DNA of 6,650 bases from CAWUIH01 sp963922495. GTDB lineage: Bacteria > Pseudomonadota > Gammaproteobacteria > Coxiellales > Coxiellaceae. The DNA lies in assembly GCA_963922495.1 (NCBI GenBank), contig CAWUIH010000076.1, positions 1-6,650 of the forward strand, in the 5' to 3' direction. Made by a program: the position numbers and the translations under genes. Under the pieces are notes generated by a model. That model saw only the letters and a list, made by a program, of their open reading frames with translations. It was not told the DNA's origin and did no database searches. Below are positions 1-6,240 of the stretch, piece after piece (positions within the stretch are counted from its first letter, which is position 1; the number at the start of each line of letters is the position of its first letter).

Positions 1-1
1 T

Positions 2-112
2 ACGGATGGGAAGCAAGACACAGCTCGCGGTGCGGACGAGAAGAAAGGTAGCCCCGTTTCACCGACATCCGTCGAGGAAACAGCGTTCAAGAAAACAGCC
101 CCAACCCTTTGA
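2..112 (+). CDS. Possible C-terminal tail of an unidentified gene, cut by the window edge
   Basis: The frame starting at base 2 stays open from the window edge to a TGA at 110-112, giving about 36 residues rich in Thr, Lys, Glu, Ala and Pro (it begins TDGKQDTARG and ends KKTAPTL). The composition looks like a disordered protein tail, and the stretch is more GC-rich than the following intergenic DNA. No domain can be recognised. The frame beginning at base 3 is also open (to about 143) and so is one minus-strand frame, so the choice rests only on composition. If real, the gene would converge on the DUF1640 gene, with the hairpin at 134-165 between them. This is a weak call. Confidence 0.25.
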   Translation, partial: TDGKQDTARGADEKKGSPVSPTSVEETAFKKTAPTL

Positions 113-133
113 TTTGAAATGGAAAAACCATTA

Positions 134-165
134 TTGGGACTGATAAATCGCATTATCAATCCCAG
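134..165 (-). terminator. Hairpin downstream of the DUF1640 gene, possible terminator
   Basis: Bases 135-146 (TGGGACTGATAA) pair with 153-164 (TTATCAATCCCA) around a 6-base loop. There is one mismatch (140 with 159) and a further G-T pair at 134/165. The hairpin lies 29 bases past the stop of the minus-strand gene at 194. On the minus strand a short T-run (TTTTT) follows after about eight bases, which is further than in a strong intrinsic terminator. On the plus strand no T-run follows. The stem is clear; its role as a terminator is inferred. Confidence 0.45.
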
Positions 166-193
166 CCAAATTGAATAAAAAGCAAACCACCCC

Positions 194-616
194 TCAGTGC
201 GACACGTGGGCAATCAACGTCATGATCCCCGATAACGCTGCTACCGCGGCAAACAACATCCCCCCAAACCAAATCTTTAAATCCCGTTTCACTACCTCAA
301 TTTCAACACGCACTTTTTCAATATCCACTTTCAAATCTTTTTTGACCGTTTCAATTTTAAGTTCCAGTCTCTTTTCCGTTTCTTTTAACTCTTTTCTAAC
401 GTTTTCAGTCTCTCTGCGAACCGTTTCAATCTTGAACTCGAGTGTTTTTTCAACTTCCTTTAAGTCACGTTTACTCACTAATTGATCTTGAACAATCGAC
501 AAAAATGTCTCGGCCTGTACTTCGGCTTGTTCTTGAGTAAATCCTGCTGCTACCAGTTTTTTGGCATAACTTAACGTGTCAAATGGTATCGGATCTTTTT
601 TCTGTGGTCGGGCCAT
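194..616 (-). CDS. DUF1640/CCDC90-family coiled-coil membrane protein
   Basis: This 140-residue protein has the layout of the DUF1640 family (CCDC90/MCUR1-like in eukaryotes). Residues 10-45 form a short head with the family-like pattern FDTLSYAKKLVAAGFTQEQAE. Residues about 50-114 form a long, highly charged coiled coil, and residues about 115-137 (IWFGGMLFAAVAALSGIM and onward) form a single hydrophobic helix near the C-terminus. It is likely a membrane-anchored oligomer with the coil in the cytoplasm. The bacterial function is unknown; the mitochondrial relatives are linked to calcium uniporter and respiratory-complex assembly, which should not be transferred here. The coiled coil contains a 25-residue internal repeat (LEFKIETVRRE near 59, LELKIETVKKD near 84). 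The ATG is preceded by GGAAAA at 622-627, and no competing in-frame start lies nearby. The gene is monocistronic as far as visible, with its own promoter candidate at 695-722. Confidence 0.85.
   Translation of the reverse strand: MARPQKKDPIPFDTLSYAKKLVAAGFTQEQAEVQAETFLSIVQDQLVSKRDLKEVEKTLEFKIETVRRETENVRKELKETEKRLELKIETVKKDLKVDIEKVRVEIEVVKRDLKIWFGGMLFAAVAALSGIMTLIAHVSH
346..465. repeat. 75-base internal duplication in the coiled-coil coding region
   Basis: CCGTTTCAAT recurs at 346 and 421, and the similarity continues imperfectly on both sides. The offset is 75 bases, or 25 codons, matching the protein repeat KIETV at residues 62-66 and 87-91. A weaker third copy (VEIEVVKRD) follows near residue 104. 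This suggests that the coil grew by in-frame duplication. Confidence 0.55.
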
Positions 617-694
617 ACGTGTTTTCCAGTTGGGAATCGGTCAAATTATCGTATCCATGATCATCACACTATTGTGTCGACATCTTCAAGGGAT

Positions 695-722
695 ACAATA
701 CTCATCATTATGATGATATCAA
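695..722 (-). promoter_or_regulatory. Candidate sigma-70 promoter for the DUF1640 gene
   Basis: Read on the minus strand, TTGATA (717-722, five of six matches to TTGACA) is followed after 16 bases by TATTGT (695-700, four of six matches to TATAAT). Transcription would begin near 688, giving a leader of about 70 bases. The match is reasonable but not exceptional in AT-rich DNA. Confidence 0.4.
702..716. repeat. Perfect 7-1-7 palindrome inside the promoter spacer, operator candidate
   Basis: TCATCAT (702-708) and ATGATGA (710-716) are perfect inverted repeats around one central base. They fill nearly the whole spacer between the candidate -35 and -10 boxes. A repressor dimer bound here would block RNA polymerase. 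No regulator gene is visible in the window. Confidence 0.4.
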
Positions 723-833
723 AATCGCCCTCTCAATAAAACCCACACACTTAGACCGAAAAATAGTATCAATATTAGCCCGATTGTTCATAGAATAACG
801 CGAACAGCCACAAAAAGAAAACCGTTAACCCCC

Positions 834-865
834 TGATTTATAGTGTGCAAAATTTGGATGTGTCA
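834..865. repeat. 32-base direct repeat, outer copy
   Basis: This copy matches 910-941 at 26 of 32 positions with no gaps; the shared core is GCAAAATTTG. On the minus strand it reads as GDTSKFCTL followed by TAA, parallel to ADVYKFCSP-TAA at the end of the zinc-ribbon gene, although the two copies lie in different frames of the chromosome. Confidence 0.6.
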
Positions 866-909
866 CCGCTGTGGCCAATGAGTTGCAATAGATAACGAGC
901 AATGACTTG

Positions 910-941
910 TGATTTACGGTGAGCAAAATTTGTATACGTCA
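910..941. repeat. 32-base direct repeat, inner copy overlapping the zinc-ribbon gene end
   Basis: This is the partner of the copy at 834-865, separated from it by 44 bases. It contains the stop codon and last eight or nine codons of the zinc-ribbon gene. The six mismatches do not cluster at third codon positions in an obvious way. Confidence 0.6.
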
Positions 942-1204
942 GCACTCTGGATTTCACTTTTAGATTGGACATCATCAATAAAAGCACGCAGCACCACTTT
1001 AAAATCATCAGTTAATAAATCCAAGGATTGATCCATTAACACACCTGCCCGCTGCACATTATTTTGCTGCAATGCTAATAGCGCAAGACGACACAGCACC
1101 AACGATTGGTGTTCAATATTGTCTAAATGCGCTACATCCGCACCACAACGTTGACATTGATGATTAGCATTAACAATACCTCGACAAATAGGACACTTTT
1201 TCAC
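914..1204 (-). CDS. Small zinc-ribbon protein at the end of the Hsp70 operon
   Basis: This 96-residue protein starts with a four-cysteine zinc ribbon: C4-P-I-C7 and C17-Q-R-C20, in the order CPIC, nine residues, CQRC. Residues about 31-80 are predicted helical and Leu-rich (SLVLCRLALLALQQNNVQRAG, then LLTDDFKVVLRAFIDDV), resembling one or two TPR-like helical hairpins. The start is GTG at 1204, in a GTGA overlap with the Hsp70 stop. A GGAG at 1216-1219 lies 11 bases upstream, a long spacing that suggests translational coupling. It may act as an adaptor for the chaperone or its client; zinc ribbons also bind nucleic acids. The final residues (about 86-96) lie in a duplicated 32-base repeat, so the original C-terminus may have been altered. 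The precise family is not recognised. Confidence 0.75.
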   Translation of the reverse strand: MKKCPICRGIVNANHQCQRCGADVAHLDNIEHQSLVLCRLALLALQQNNVQRAGVLMDQSLDLLTDDFKVVLRAFIDDVQSKSEIQSADVYKFCSP

Positions 1205-2946
1205 GCGGTCGCAGACTCCAAATAATAGGTTAAATCATTTAATTCTTGTGCCGCTTGTTCGAGCGCTGCTTTATTATTTGTACTTTGATGATCTCTAATG
1301 CTTTCGATAAGATCAACAAGGTCAACTTTATCTGCATCATCCACGGTTTCTAATAAAAGTTCTGCCTTTTTCAATAGCGCTGCAACGTCAACATGGTGCC
1401 CATCTAACACTTCTTCCTTCCCCACTTCTATCTCTGCAAATAAGGCATCAATTTCTTTTTTTCGTTTGTCAATCTCACCATCGAGCGTTGAGCGTAATGC
1501 ATTGGTGATGGTGATCGACTGACTTTTCCCAGTTACTTTCTCTTCAGCACTAACCTGTAATATCCCATTCACATCTAAATGAAATTTAGCAATGACTTCA
1601 TTAGCACTGGCTATTTTACGCAGTCCCGTCAGTTGAAAATCACCAATTAAATTATTGTGATTCACGTCCTGGTGCTCACCTTGGAACACTTTCACTTCAA
1701 CCGTATCTTGGAAATCATGCATCGTTGCAAAAACTTCGCTTTTGGTCACAGGAATAGGCGTATTCTTCTTGATAATCGGGACATAAAGATCGGGCGATAA
1801 CGCATCATCTAATAAACCTACCGCACTAGTACCAAAAGAATACGGGGTGACATCAACCAAAACCGTTGTCGCCGCCTGCCCCGCAATCGTTCCGGCTTGT
1901 ATCGCTGCACCCGCTGCCACGCACAAGTCCGGATGCACTTCTCCGCGCGGCCTATCTTGAAATACCCCAGTTAACGTCTTTTCAATCAGGGGTGTGCGAG
2001 TACTGCCACCCACCAATAAAACTTCATCAATATCTGCCGTCATGAGCTTTGCATCGCGTAGTGCAATATGCACAGCATCCATCGTTTCCTCAATAAAACC
2101 ATGAATCATCTCTTCGTAATTGGCACGATCTAATTCCAAAGATAAATGAATCGGGTGGCCGTTCTGTTCAAACACATACTCTTCTTCTATTTTACAATAG
2201 GGGTGATTGGATAAGTGAATCTTAGCGGTTTCAGCAGCGCGTTTAATGCGTGCCATGGCTTTCGGTGACGTCGATAAATCCAGTTTATTATGGGTATCAT
2301 AAAGATGACGCACGATAAACTGAACGATCTTTTCATCAAAATCATCGCCACCCAGATGATTATTCCCATGACTGGCAATGACTTCAACAATACCACTGGC
2401 GATTGAGACGATGGATACATCAAACGTGCCGCCACCGAGATCGTAGACCAATACTTTTTTTTCAGTTTGATGATCGGCATTATAAGCAAGCGCTGCCGCT
2501 GTGGGTTCATTAATAATGCGCTCTACCTGTAAGCCCGCCAACTGGCCCGCTTCTCGAGTCGCTTGGCGCTGTTGATCAGAAAAATAAGCGGGTACCGTAA
2601 TCACGGCTTTTTCAACGGCCTGATTTAAATAGTTCGCGGCACGTTGCTTCAGCTTTTTTAAAATCATGGCCGAAATTTCTTGTGGCAGATACGCCTTTTC
2701 TCCCAACTGAATTTTTTCATCGGATCCCATTTTACGCTTGACGGAAGCGATGGTTCTATCGGGATATAACAGTTGCTGATTTTTAGCCGCAGAACCCACT
2801 AAAAGCTCACCCTGCTCACTTAAGCTGACTACCGACGGTAAAATTTTATCGCCGGATTCTTCTATCACAATCACCTTACCCGCTTGCAAAATAGCCACTT
2901 CCGAGTTCGTGGTACCGAGATCAATACCTACAATAATGTCGCTCAT
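1201..2946 (-). CDS. DnaK-like Hsp70 chaperone, accessory type
   Basis: An ATP-driven cytoplasmic chaperone of 581 residues. The nucleotide-binding domain (about 1-360) shows the phosphate loop GIDLGTTNS (7-15), lysine in VKRKMG (69-74), VPAYFSDQQRQAT (118-130), INEPTAAALAY (145-155), the second signature VYDLGGGTFDVS (167-178) and the third LVGGSTRTP (311-319). The interdomain linker is VLVDVTPYSFG (362-372), followed by the beta substrate domain (to about 485) and a short helical lid. Residues 70-95 lack the insertion of roughly 20-30 residues found in E. coli DnaK, so this part resembles the Firmicute DnaK form. The C-terminal tail (EEVDKK-like) is absent; DnaK itself is about 638 residues. 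The ATG overlaps the GrpE-like stop (ATGA) and has AGGGG at 2956-2960. All visible ATPase motifs are intact. It could be placed with HscC-like accessory Hsp70s, but a tree is needed. Confidence 0.93.
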   Translation of the reverse strand: MSDIIVGIDLGTTNSEVAILQAGKVIVIEESGDKILPSVVSLSEQGELLVGSAAKNQQLLYPDRTIASVKRKMGSDEKIQLGEKAYLPQEISAMILKKLKQRAANYLNQAVEKAVITVPAYFSDQQRQATREAGQLAGLQVERIINEPTAAALAYNADHQTEKKVLVYDLGGGTFDVSIVSIASGIVEVIASHGNNHLGGDDFDEKIVQFIVRHLYDTHNKLDLSTSPKAMARIKRAAETAKIHLSNHPYCKIEEEYVFEQNGHPIHLSLELDRANYEEMIHGFIEETMDAVHIALRDAKLMTADIDEVLLVGGSTRTPLIEKTLTGVFQDRPRGEVHPDLCVAAGAAIQAGTIAGQAATTVLVDVTPYSFGTSAVGLLDDALSPDLYVPIIKKNTPIPVTKSEVFATMHDFQDTVEVKVFQGEHQDVNHNNLIGDFQLTGLRKIASANEVIAKFHLDVNGILQVSAEEKVTGKSQSITITNALRSTLDGEIDKRKKEIDALFAEIEVGKEEVLDGHHVDVAALLKKAELLLETVDDADKVDLVDLIESIRDHQSTNNKAALEQAAQELNDLTYYLESATA

Positions 2947-3599
2947 GAAATCTCACCCCTTTTGTTAACAACGACTTCAGCAACACGCAAAATGTGCTGT
3001 TGCCAATAAAACCCCTGACGTAATTCGGATAACACGATGCCATTAGCCATCGTATCATCGCGATCCACCTGAACTGCGCGAGCGCATTGTGGGTCCAACG
3101 GTTTTCCAACCACGGCCATCGGTACCACACCTTGTGCTTTTAGTAACGCATCAAGGCGGTTCAACAGCATGCGATTCCCTTCATTAACACAAGCCCATCG
3201 ACTGCGCAGGTTACGCCAAGCAAACCAACCTCTTTTTCCGCCGCTCAGTTTTGTAAAATTTTGCATTGATTCCTTAAAGTAATCACGAAAACTCAACAAC
3301 TCGCATAGTAACGGTTTTAATAACTGACGTTGCTGATCGTGTTGATTCTGATTTTTGGCCGTGATTTCTTGCGACAACAAATCATGACTAGACTGTAATG
3401 TCGAAAATACACTTTTGAAATTTTCCAACGCAGACTTAATTTGTCTTGACTCCAATTTCACTTCGTTTTTTAATGCAATCAACTCTTTAAACAAAGAAAA
3501 TAAATCAATGACCGTTGCCTCAGAGGGTATAATGGTATCACTCTCATCCAGATAAGCTTTAAATTGTGCTATTAATGCGTCTTTGTCAAGCGTTGTCAT
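2943..3599 (-). CDS. GrpE-like nucleotide exchange factor
   Basis: This 218-residue protein probably releases ADP from the Hsp70 encoded directly downstream. Residues about 33-115 are helical and coiled-coil-like, as in the GrpE dimer stalk. The C-terminal part matches the GrpE beta-wing: GKPLDP at 165-170 (GrpE usually GKPFDP), a region ending in ARAVQV, then GIVLSELRQGFYW (187-199) and LRVAEVVVNK (204-213), equivalent to the GrpE pattern of promoting a GYxxxxxVLRPAxVxV end. An unusual Trp/Arg-rich stretch (GKRGWFAWRNLRSRWACV, about 121-138) sits where the stalk meets the head. The ATG at 3599 overlaps the J-like gene by 14 bases and has GAGAGG at 3606-3611, six bases upstream. Identification rests on the C-terminal pattern plus the adjacent Hsp70 gene. 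Confidence 0.85.
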   Translation of the reverse strand: MTTLDKDALIAQFKAYLDESDTIIPSEATVIDLFSLFKELIALKNEVKLESRQIKSALENFKSVFSTLQSSHDLLSQEITAKNQNQHDQQRQLLKPLLCELLSFRDYFKESMQNFTKLSGGKRGWFAWRNLRSRWACVNEGNRMLLNRLDALLKAQGVVPMAVVGKPLDPQCARAVQVDRDDTMANGIVLSELRQGFYWQQHILRVAEVVVNKRGEIS

Positions 3600-3894
3600 G
3601 GATTGCCTCTCGTAAAACGGCTTCCAAATGTGCTGCCGTTAATGAGGATGCCGCGCCTTGTTTCAACAGCGCCTCAATAAAATTAAGAAACCCTGTGGCA
3701 GGTACCTCAAAAAGCGCATAGCGTAGTCGATCTTCTTCCGTCGCTATTTTTTCATACGCATCGCGAATCAACTGAAATCGTGCTGGATCATGCTCCGGCG
3801 AAAAATCATGTACGAGTGACAGGTAGGCTTGACGTATCGTCTCATCATCATCGTTCGCAGTTACTTGTAGTACATCAAAAGCAGACAGTTTCAT
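3586..3894 (-). CDS. Minimal J-domain-like protein with a degenerate HPD motif
   Basis: From the start chosen here the protein has 102 residues. Residues 4-62 follow the J-domain plan: FDVLQV (helix I), DDETIRQAYLSLVHDF (helix II), a loop, then ARFQLIRDAYEKIATEEDRLRYALF (helices III and IV). The loop that should carry HPD reads S32-P33-E34 followed by HDP. J-domain function normally needs HPD to trigger Hsp70 ATP hydrolysis, so this is either a J-like protein that binds without full stimulation or one adapted to the partner Hsp70. No Gly/Phe region, zinc domain or membrane helix is present; residues 63-102 form a helical tail. ATG at 3894 is preferred over ATG at 3933 because GGAG (3901-3904) sits six bases before it and it avoids overlap with the upstream gene, leaving a 19-base gap. 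Confidence 0.8.
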   Translation of the reverse strand: MKLSAFDVLQVTANDDDETIRQAYLSLVHDFSPEHDPARFQLIRDAYEKIATEEDRLRYALFEVPATGFLNFIEALLKQGAASSLTAAHLEAVLREAIHDNA

Positions 3895-3900
3895 CGGTTT

Positions 3901-3904
3901 CTCC
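3901..3904 (-). promoter_or_regulatory. Ribosome binding site that decides the J-like start
   Basis: GGAG on the minus strand, six bases from ATG at 3894. The longer alternative start at 3933 lies inside the preceding gene; I did not check it for its own Shine-Dalgarno site. Confidence 0.65.
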
Positions 3905-3913
3905 ACAACAGTA

Positions 3914-6145
3914 TTAGCCAACCATACGCTCAATAATTCGTTCTATTTCTGGCGGAAATTCCATATGGCGCTCACTGGCTTCCATCAATAACGTCGACAT
4001 GCGTTGGCATAAACGGGTGTCGCCCGCTGCTTTAGCCGCAGCAAACGCTCGGTCCAATCGCTGAAAATCGTTACGCTGCATACCATGGCCTTTCCCACGA
4101 TATTTGGCATATACAGCAAAATAAATAAATGCCGGTGAACGTGAGTGGGCTTTTCGCCCTACCGCACTTATCTCTTTTAAAGCAGTAAACTGATTCAGTT
4201 GCACAAATAAATCACAGAGTTGACGCATTTTATCGACGCCCATGGTGGGCGAAATGACACGCTTCAGCTTTGCCCAAGAATGACTAATCACAAAATTAAC
4301 GGCGTCTGTCACAGCATGTGTCTTGGCATATTGCGTGAGCTGTACCATTAAGGCTAATAGCGCATCACTATTAGGCAATGTCAGTGTTATGTTTGCCTGT
4401 TCCTTTAAATGTTTCTCTAACATCGGGGCTGCTTTGCCAAGAATAAGCTTGGCCTCCACTAAAGCAACCATCAGCATCAAATGCGCATGGTCTCCCACGA
4501 TTGCTTTTTGTAACGTAGCCACTGCAGTGGCATTACCCGCATAGTGAATCACGCCCTGCAATACACCCAATAAATTCGGTGGATCTAATTGGGCCCCATA
4601 CGCTTGTGTAAGAACAATTTCTTTTAAGGCCTGACGATATTTTGTAGCTACCGCTAACTTCCTAATAGAGGCAACGGACGCTAAACCGATGAGTTTTTTG
4701 GCCCTCCCATGAATAGGGTCCAGGGTCAACACACGCTTGGCTTGCGTGATTGCCTTTTTATACGCTTTTCGATGAAACGCATCTTCAGCCGCCGCTAACA
4801 ATAACTCCAATTCATCGGGAAACAATGCCAGTGCTTCTTTAATGTGCTTTCTATAGTTTTTTGTATCATTTGCGGCTTTGTAGTAGCGCACTATGTCCAA
4901 ATACGTCTGTTTTCTGCGCGGCAAATACGCGAGACTTGCTTTCAGATAAACAACCGGTTCTTCCTCATGCTCAAAATAACGGTCTATAATTTTGGACAGG
5001 GTGTATTGGTGCAGCTTAATTAACCCCACCTTCTGTGTATTTTCTTTCGTCTTGCCTTCGGATAATAAAATATCGACGCAATGATCCCAATGATCAAGCG
5101 CTCCATAGGGGTCTTTTTTACGTTCAGCGTGTAACGCACGAATACGCATAGCGTCAAACGGCGAAAGTGGCACAGCCGTTCTCATGCCGGGCGAACCAGT
5201 GGATAGCAAGGCCACACAAAGCCGATAAACGGTAGCCTCATCACTATACTGTTGGTTATTCAACAACAAGTTCACCTGTTGCTTTATACTCCCCTGCGAC
5301 ACAATCTTTGCAACCTTTTCAATCGCTTTTAATCGTGAGGGGTCCCAGCCTTGTAATATCGCAAGTAGTTGCTTCTGTTTCGGGCGTAACGTTAATAGTG
5401 CCGACAATAATTCGATGACCGGCAAGCGACACAGTTGAATGACATGTACAATAGCATAATACGGCGAAGAACGCGGGATCTTGTCAGTTAAGTCTAGCGA
5501 TTTTTTTGAATCCATTGACCGTGCAGACAATGCGTGCAAAACCAAACGCAATGCTCTGAATGGTGATCGCAGTGATATTGTCTTAATTGCCTGTTGTGCC
5601 GCAATCGCATCCTTAGCCTGTGTAAATTCAATGCATGCGGTTCGAGCTTTTTGCAGTGTCTCATCCAAATTCAATTGCGTGATGGCCGCCACATTGTTTT
5701 GCTGCACCAGAAAATACGGCGACAGTTGTGCTAGCATCGATGAGTAAGTTGGCAGGGACTTCAGTTCATCAACATACTTATTTAACACATGAATCGCTTT
5801 TTCAAAGCGACAGCCTGCAATGAGCCAATTAAAATAATCATCAACATGCTGCGCTTCCGGGCCAAGACTCAGCCTATTGTTCCATAACGCACACGCTTCC
5901 AAGTACATTCCTTTGTTAGCCAGCTCACGTGCACGCAACAAATAACAATCACTTAAGGCTAGCCGAATAGCATCAGATTTTTCAGTTTTCCAAACCGACT
6001 TATAGATCTTGAGTGACTCTTTATAATCCTGTCTCGTCATTGCAACACGCGCTGAAGCTATATTCTCAGCGACTGTTCGTCTTATATCAGCGGAGGCTAA
6101 TGCTTTTCTTTTTTTAGGCTTGGAATTTTTCCTTTTCTTGCCCAT
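3914..6145 (-). CDS. Large alpha-solenoid (TPR-like) protein with a very basic N-terminus
   Basis: This is the first gene of the chaperone operon and is 743 residues long from the start chosen here (750 if ATG at 6166 is used). The N-terminus is strongly basic: nine of twelve residues after MG are Lys or Arg (KKRKNSKPKKRK), with no signal peptide or membrane helix. The rest is almost wholly helical. TPR-like pairs are visible near residues 33-64 (IASARVAMTRQDYKESLKIYKSV), 67-100 and most clearly 422-489 in 750-residue numbering (DIVRYYKAANDTKNYRKHIKEALALFP, then LLLAAAEDAFHRKAYKKAITQAKRVLTLDP). No catalytic motif is seen. It may act as a substrate-binding or docking platform for the Hsp70 system; the basic tail could bind RNA, ribosomes or an acidic partner. 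These roles are inferred. ATG at 6145 has GGAAG (6154-6158) eight bases upstream; ATG at 6166 has only a poor AAAGAAA. The named family is not recognised. Confidence 0.8.
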   Translation of the reverse strand: MGKKRKNSKPKKRKALASADIRRTVAENIASARVAMTRQDYKESLKIYKSVWKTEKSDAIRLALSDCYLLRARELANKGMYLEACALWNNRLSLGPEAQHVDDYFNWLIAGCRFEKAIHVLNKYVDELKSLPTYSSMLAQLSPYFLVQQNNVAAITQLNLDETLQKARTACIEFTQAKDAIAAQQAIKTISLRSPFRALRLVLHALSARSMDSKKSLDLTDKIPRSSPYYAIVHVIQLCRLPVIELLSALLTLRPKQKQLLAILQGWDPSRLKAIEKVAKIVSQGSIKQQVNLLLNNQQYSDEATVYRLCVALLSTGSPGMRTAVPLSPFDAMRIRALHAERKKDPYGALDHWDHCVDILLSEGKTKENTQKVGLIKLHQYTLSKIIDRYFEHEEEPVVYLKASLAYLPRRKQTYLDIVRYYKAANDTKNYRKHIKEALALFPDELELLLAAAEDAFHRKAYKKAITQAKRVLTLDPIHGRAKKLIGLASVASIRKLAVATKYRQALKEIVLTQAYGAQLDPPNLLGVLQGVIHYAGNATAVATLQKAIVGDHAHLMLMVALVEAKLILGKAAPMLEKHLKEQANITLTLPNSDALLALMVQLTQYAKTHAVTDAVNFVISHSWAKLKRVISPTMGVDKMRQLCDLFVQLNQFTALKEISAVGRKAHSRSPAFIYFAVYAKYRGKGHGMQRNDFQRLDRAFAAAKAAGDTRLCQRMSTLLMEASERHMEFPPEIERIIERMVG

Positions 6146-6153
6146 ACGTACAA

Positions 6154-6158
6154 CTTCC
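6154..6158 (-). promoter_or_regulatory. Ribosome binding site favouring the inner start of the TPR-like gene
   Basis: GGAAG on the minus strand, eight bases before ATG at 6145. The outer ATG at 6166 would add seven residues (MPLEVVR) ahead of the basic segment. Both are possible; the inner one has the better site. Confidence 0.5.
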
Positions 6159-6240
6159 AACGGCATTTATTATTTCTTTAAAAGGCACGCCATCCTTGCG
6201 CGAAATCTTTTGATCCAACATTGGTGCAAAAAGATAACGG

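Larger units (their letters stand above)
617..913. other. Intergenic region between the DUF1640 gene and the chaperone operon
   Basis: This 297-base stretch has no convincing complete gene. It holds a promoter candidate for the leftward gene (695-722), a palindrome inside it, several short inverted repeats (ATGATCAT at 657-664, ACAC-tatt-GTGT at 666-677, TGTCGACA at 675-682), and one 32-base repeat copy (834-865). I saw no strong intrinsic terminator after the operon. The best candidate on the minus strand is only a T-rich tract (complement of 808-820) without a stable stem. Confidence 0.6.

Noticed and set aside
171..485. Plus-strand open frame of 104 codons
   Set aside because: It is antisense to the coiled-coil gene; its Ser/Thr/Phe-rich low-complexity product is the mirror of Lys/Glu-rich codons.
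834..941. CRISPR-like pair of 32-base repeats with a 44-base gap
   Set aside because: There are only two copies, six mismatches, overlap with a coding end and no cas gene nearby.
1298..1522. Plus-strand open frame within the Hsp70 gene
   Set aside because: It is antisense to the conserved Hsp70 lid region and is Ser-rich, with no domain.
2187..2510. Second minus-strand frame within the Hsp70 gene
   Set aside because: The Hsp70 frame carries intact signature motifs here; this is an overlapping shadow.
2921..3130. Minus-strand frame overlapping the GrpE-like C-terminus
   Set aside because: The GrpE-like frame shows the conserved GKPLDP and LRVAEVVV patterns across the same bases.
4323..4544. 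Plus-strand frame within the TPR-like gene
   Set aside because: It is antisense to a continuous 743-codon gene; no domain or ribosome binding site supports it.
5481..5747. Plus-strand frame within the TPR-like gene
   Set aside because: It has the same problem; the Cys/Ser/Ala-rich product looks like a shadow.
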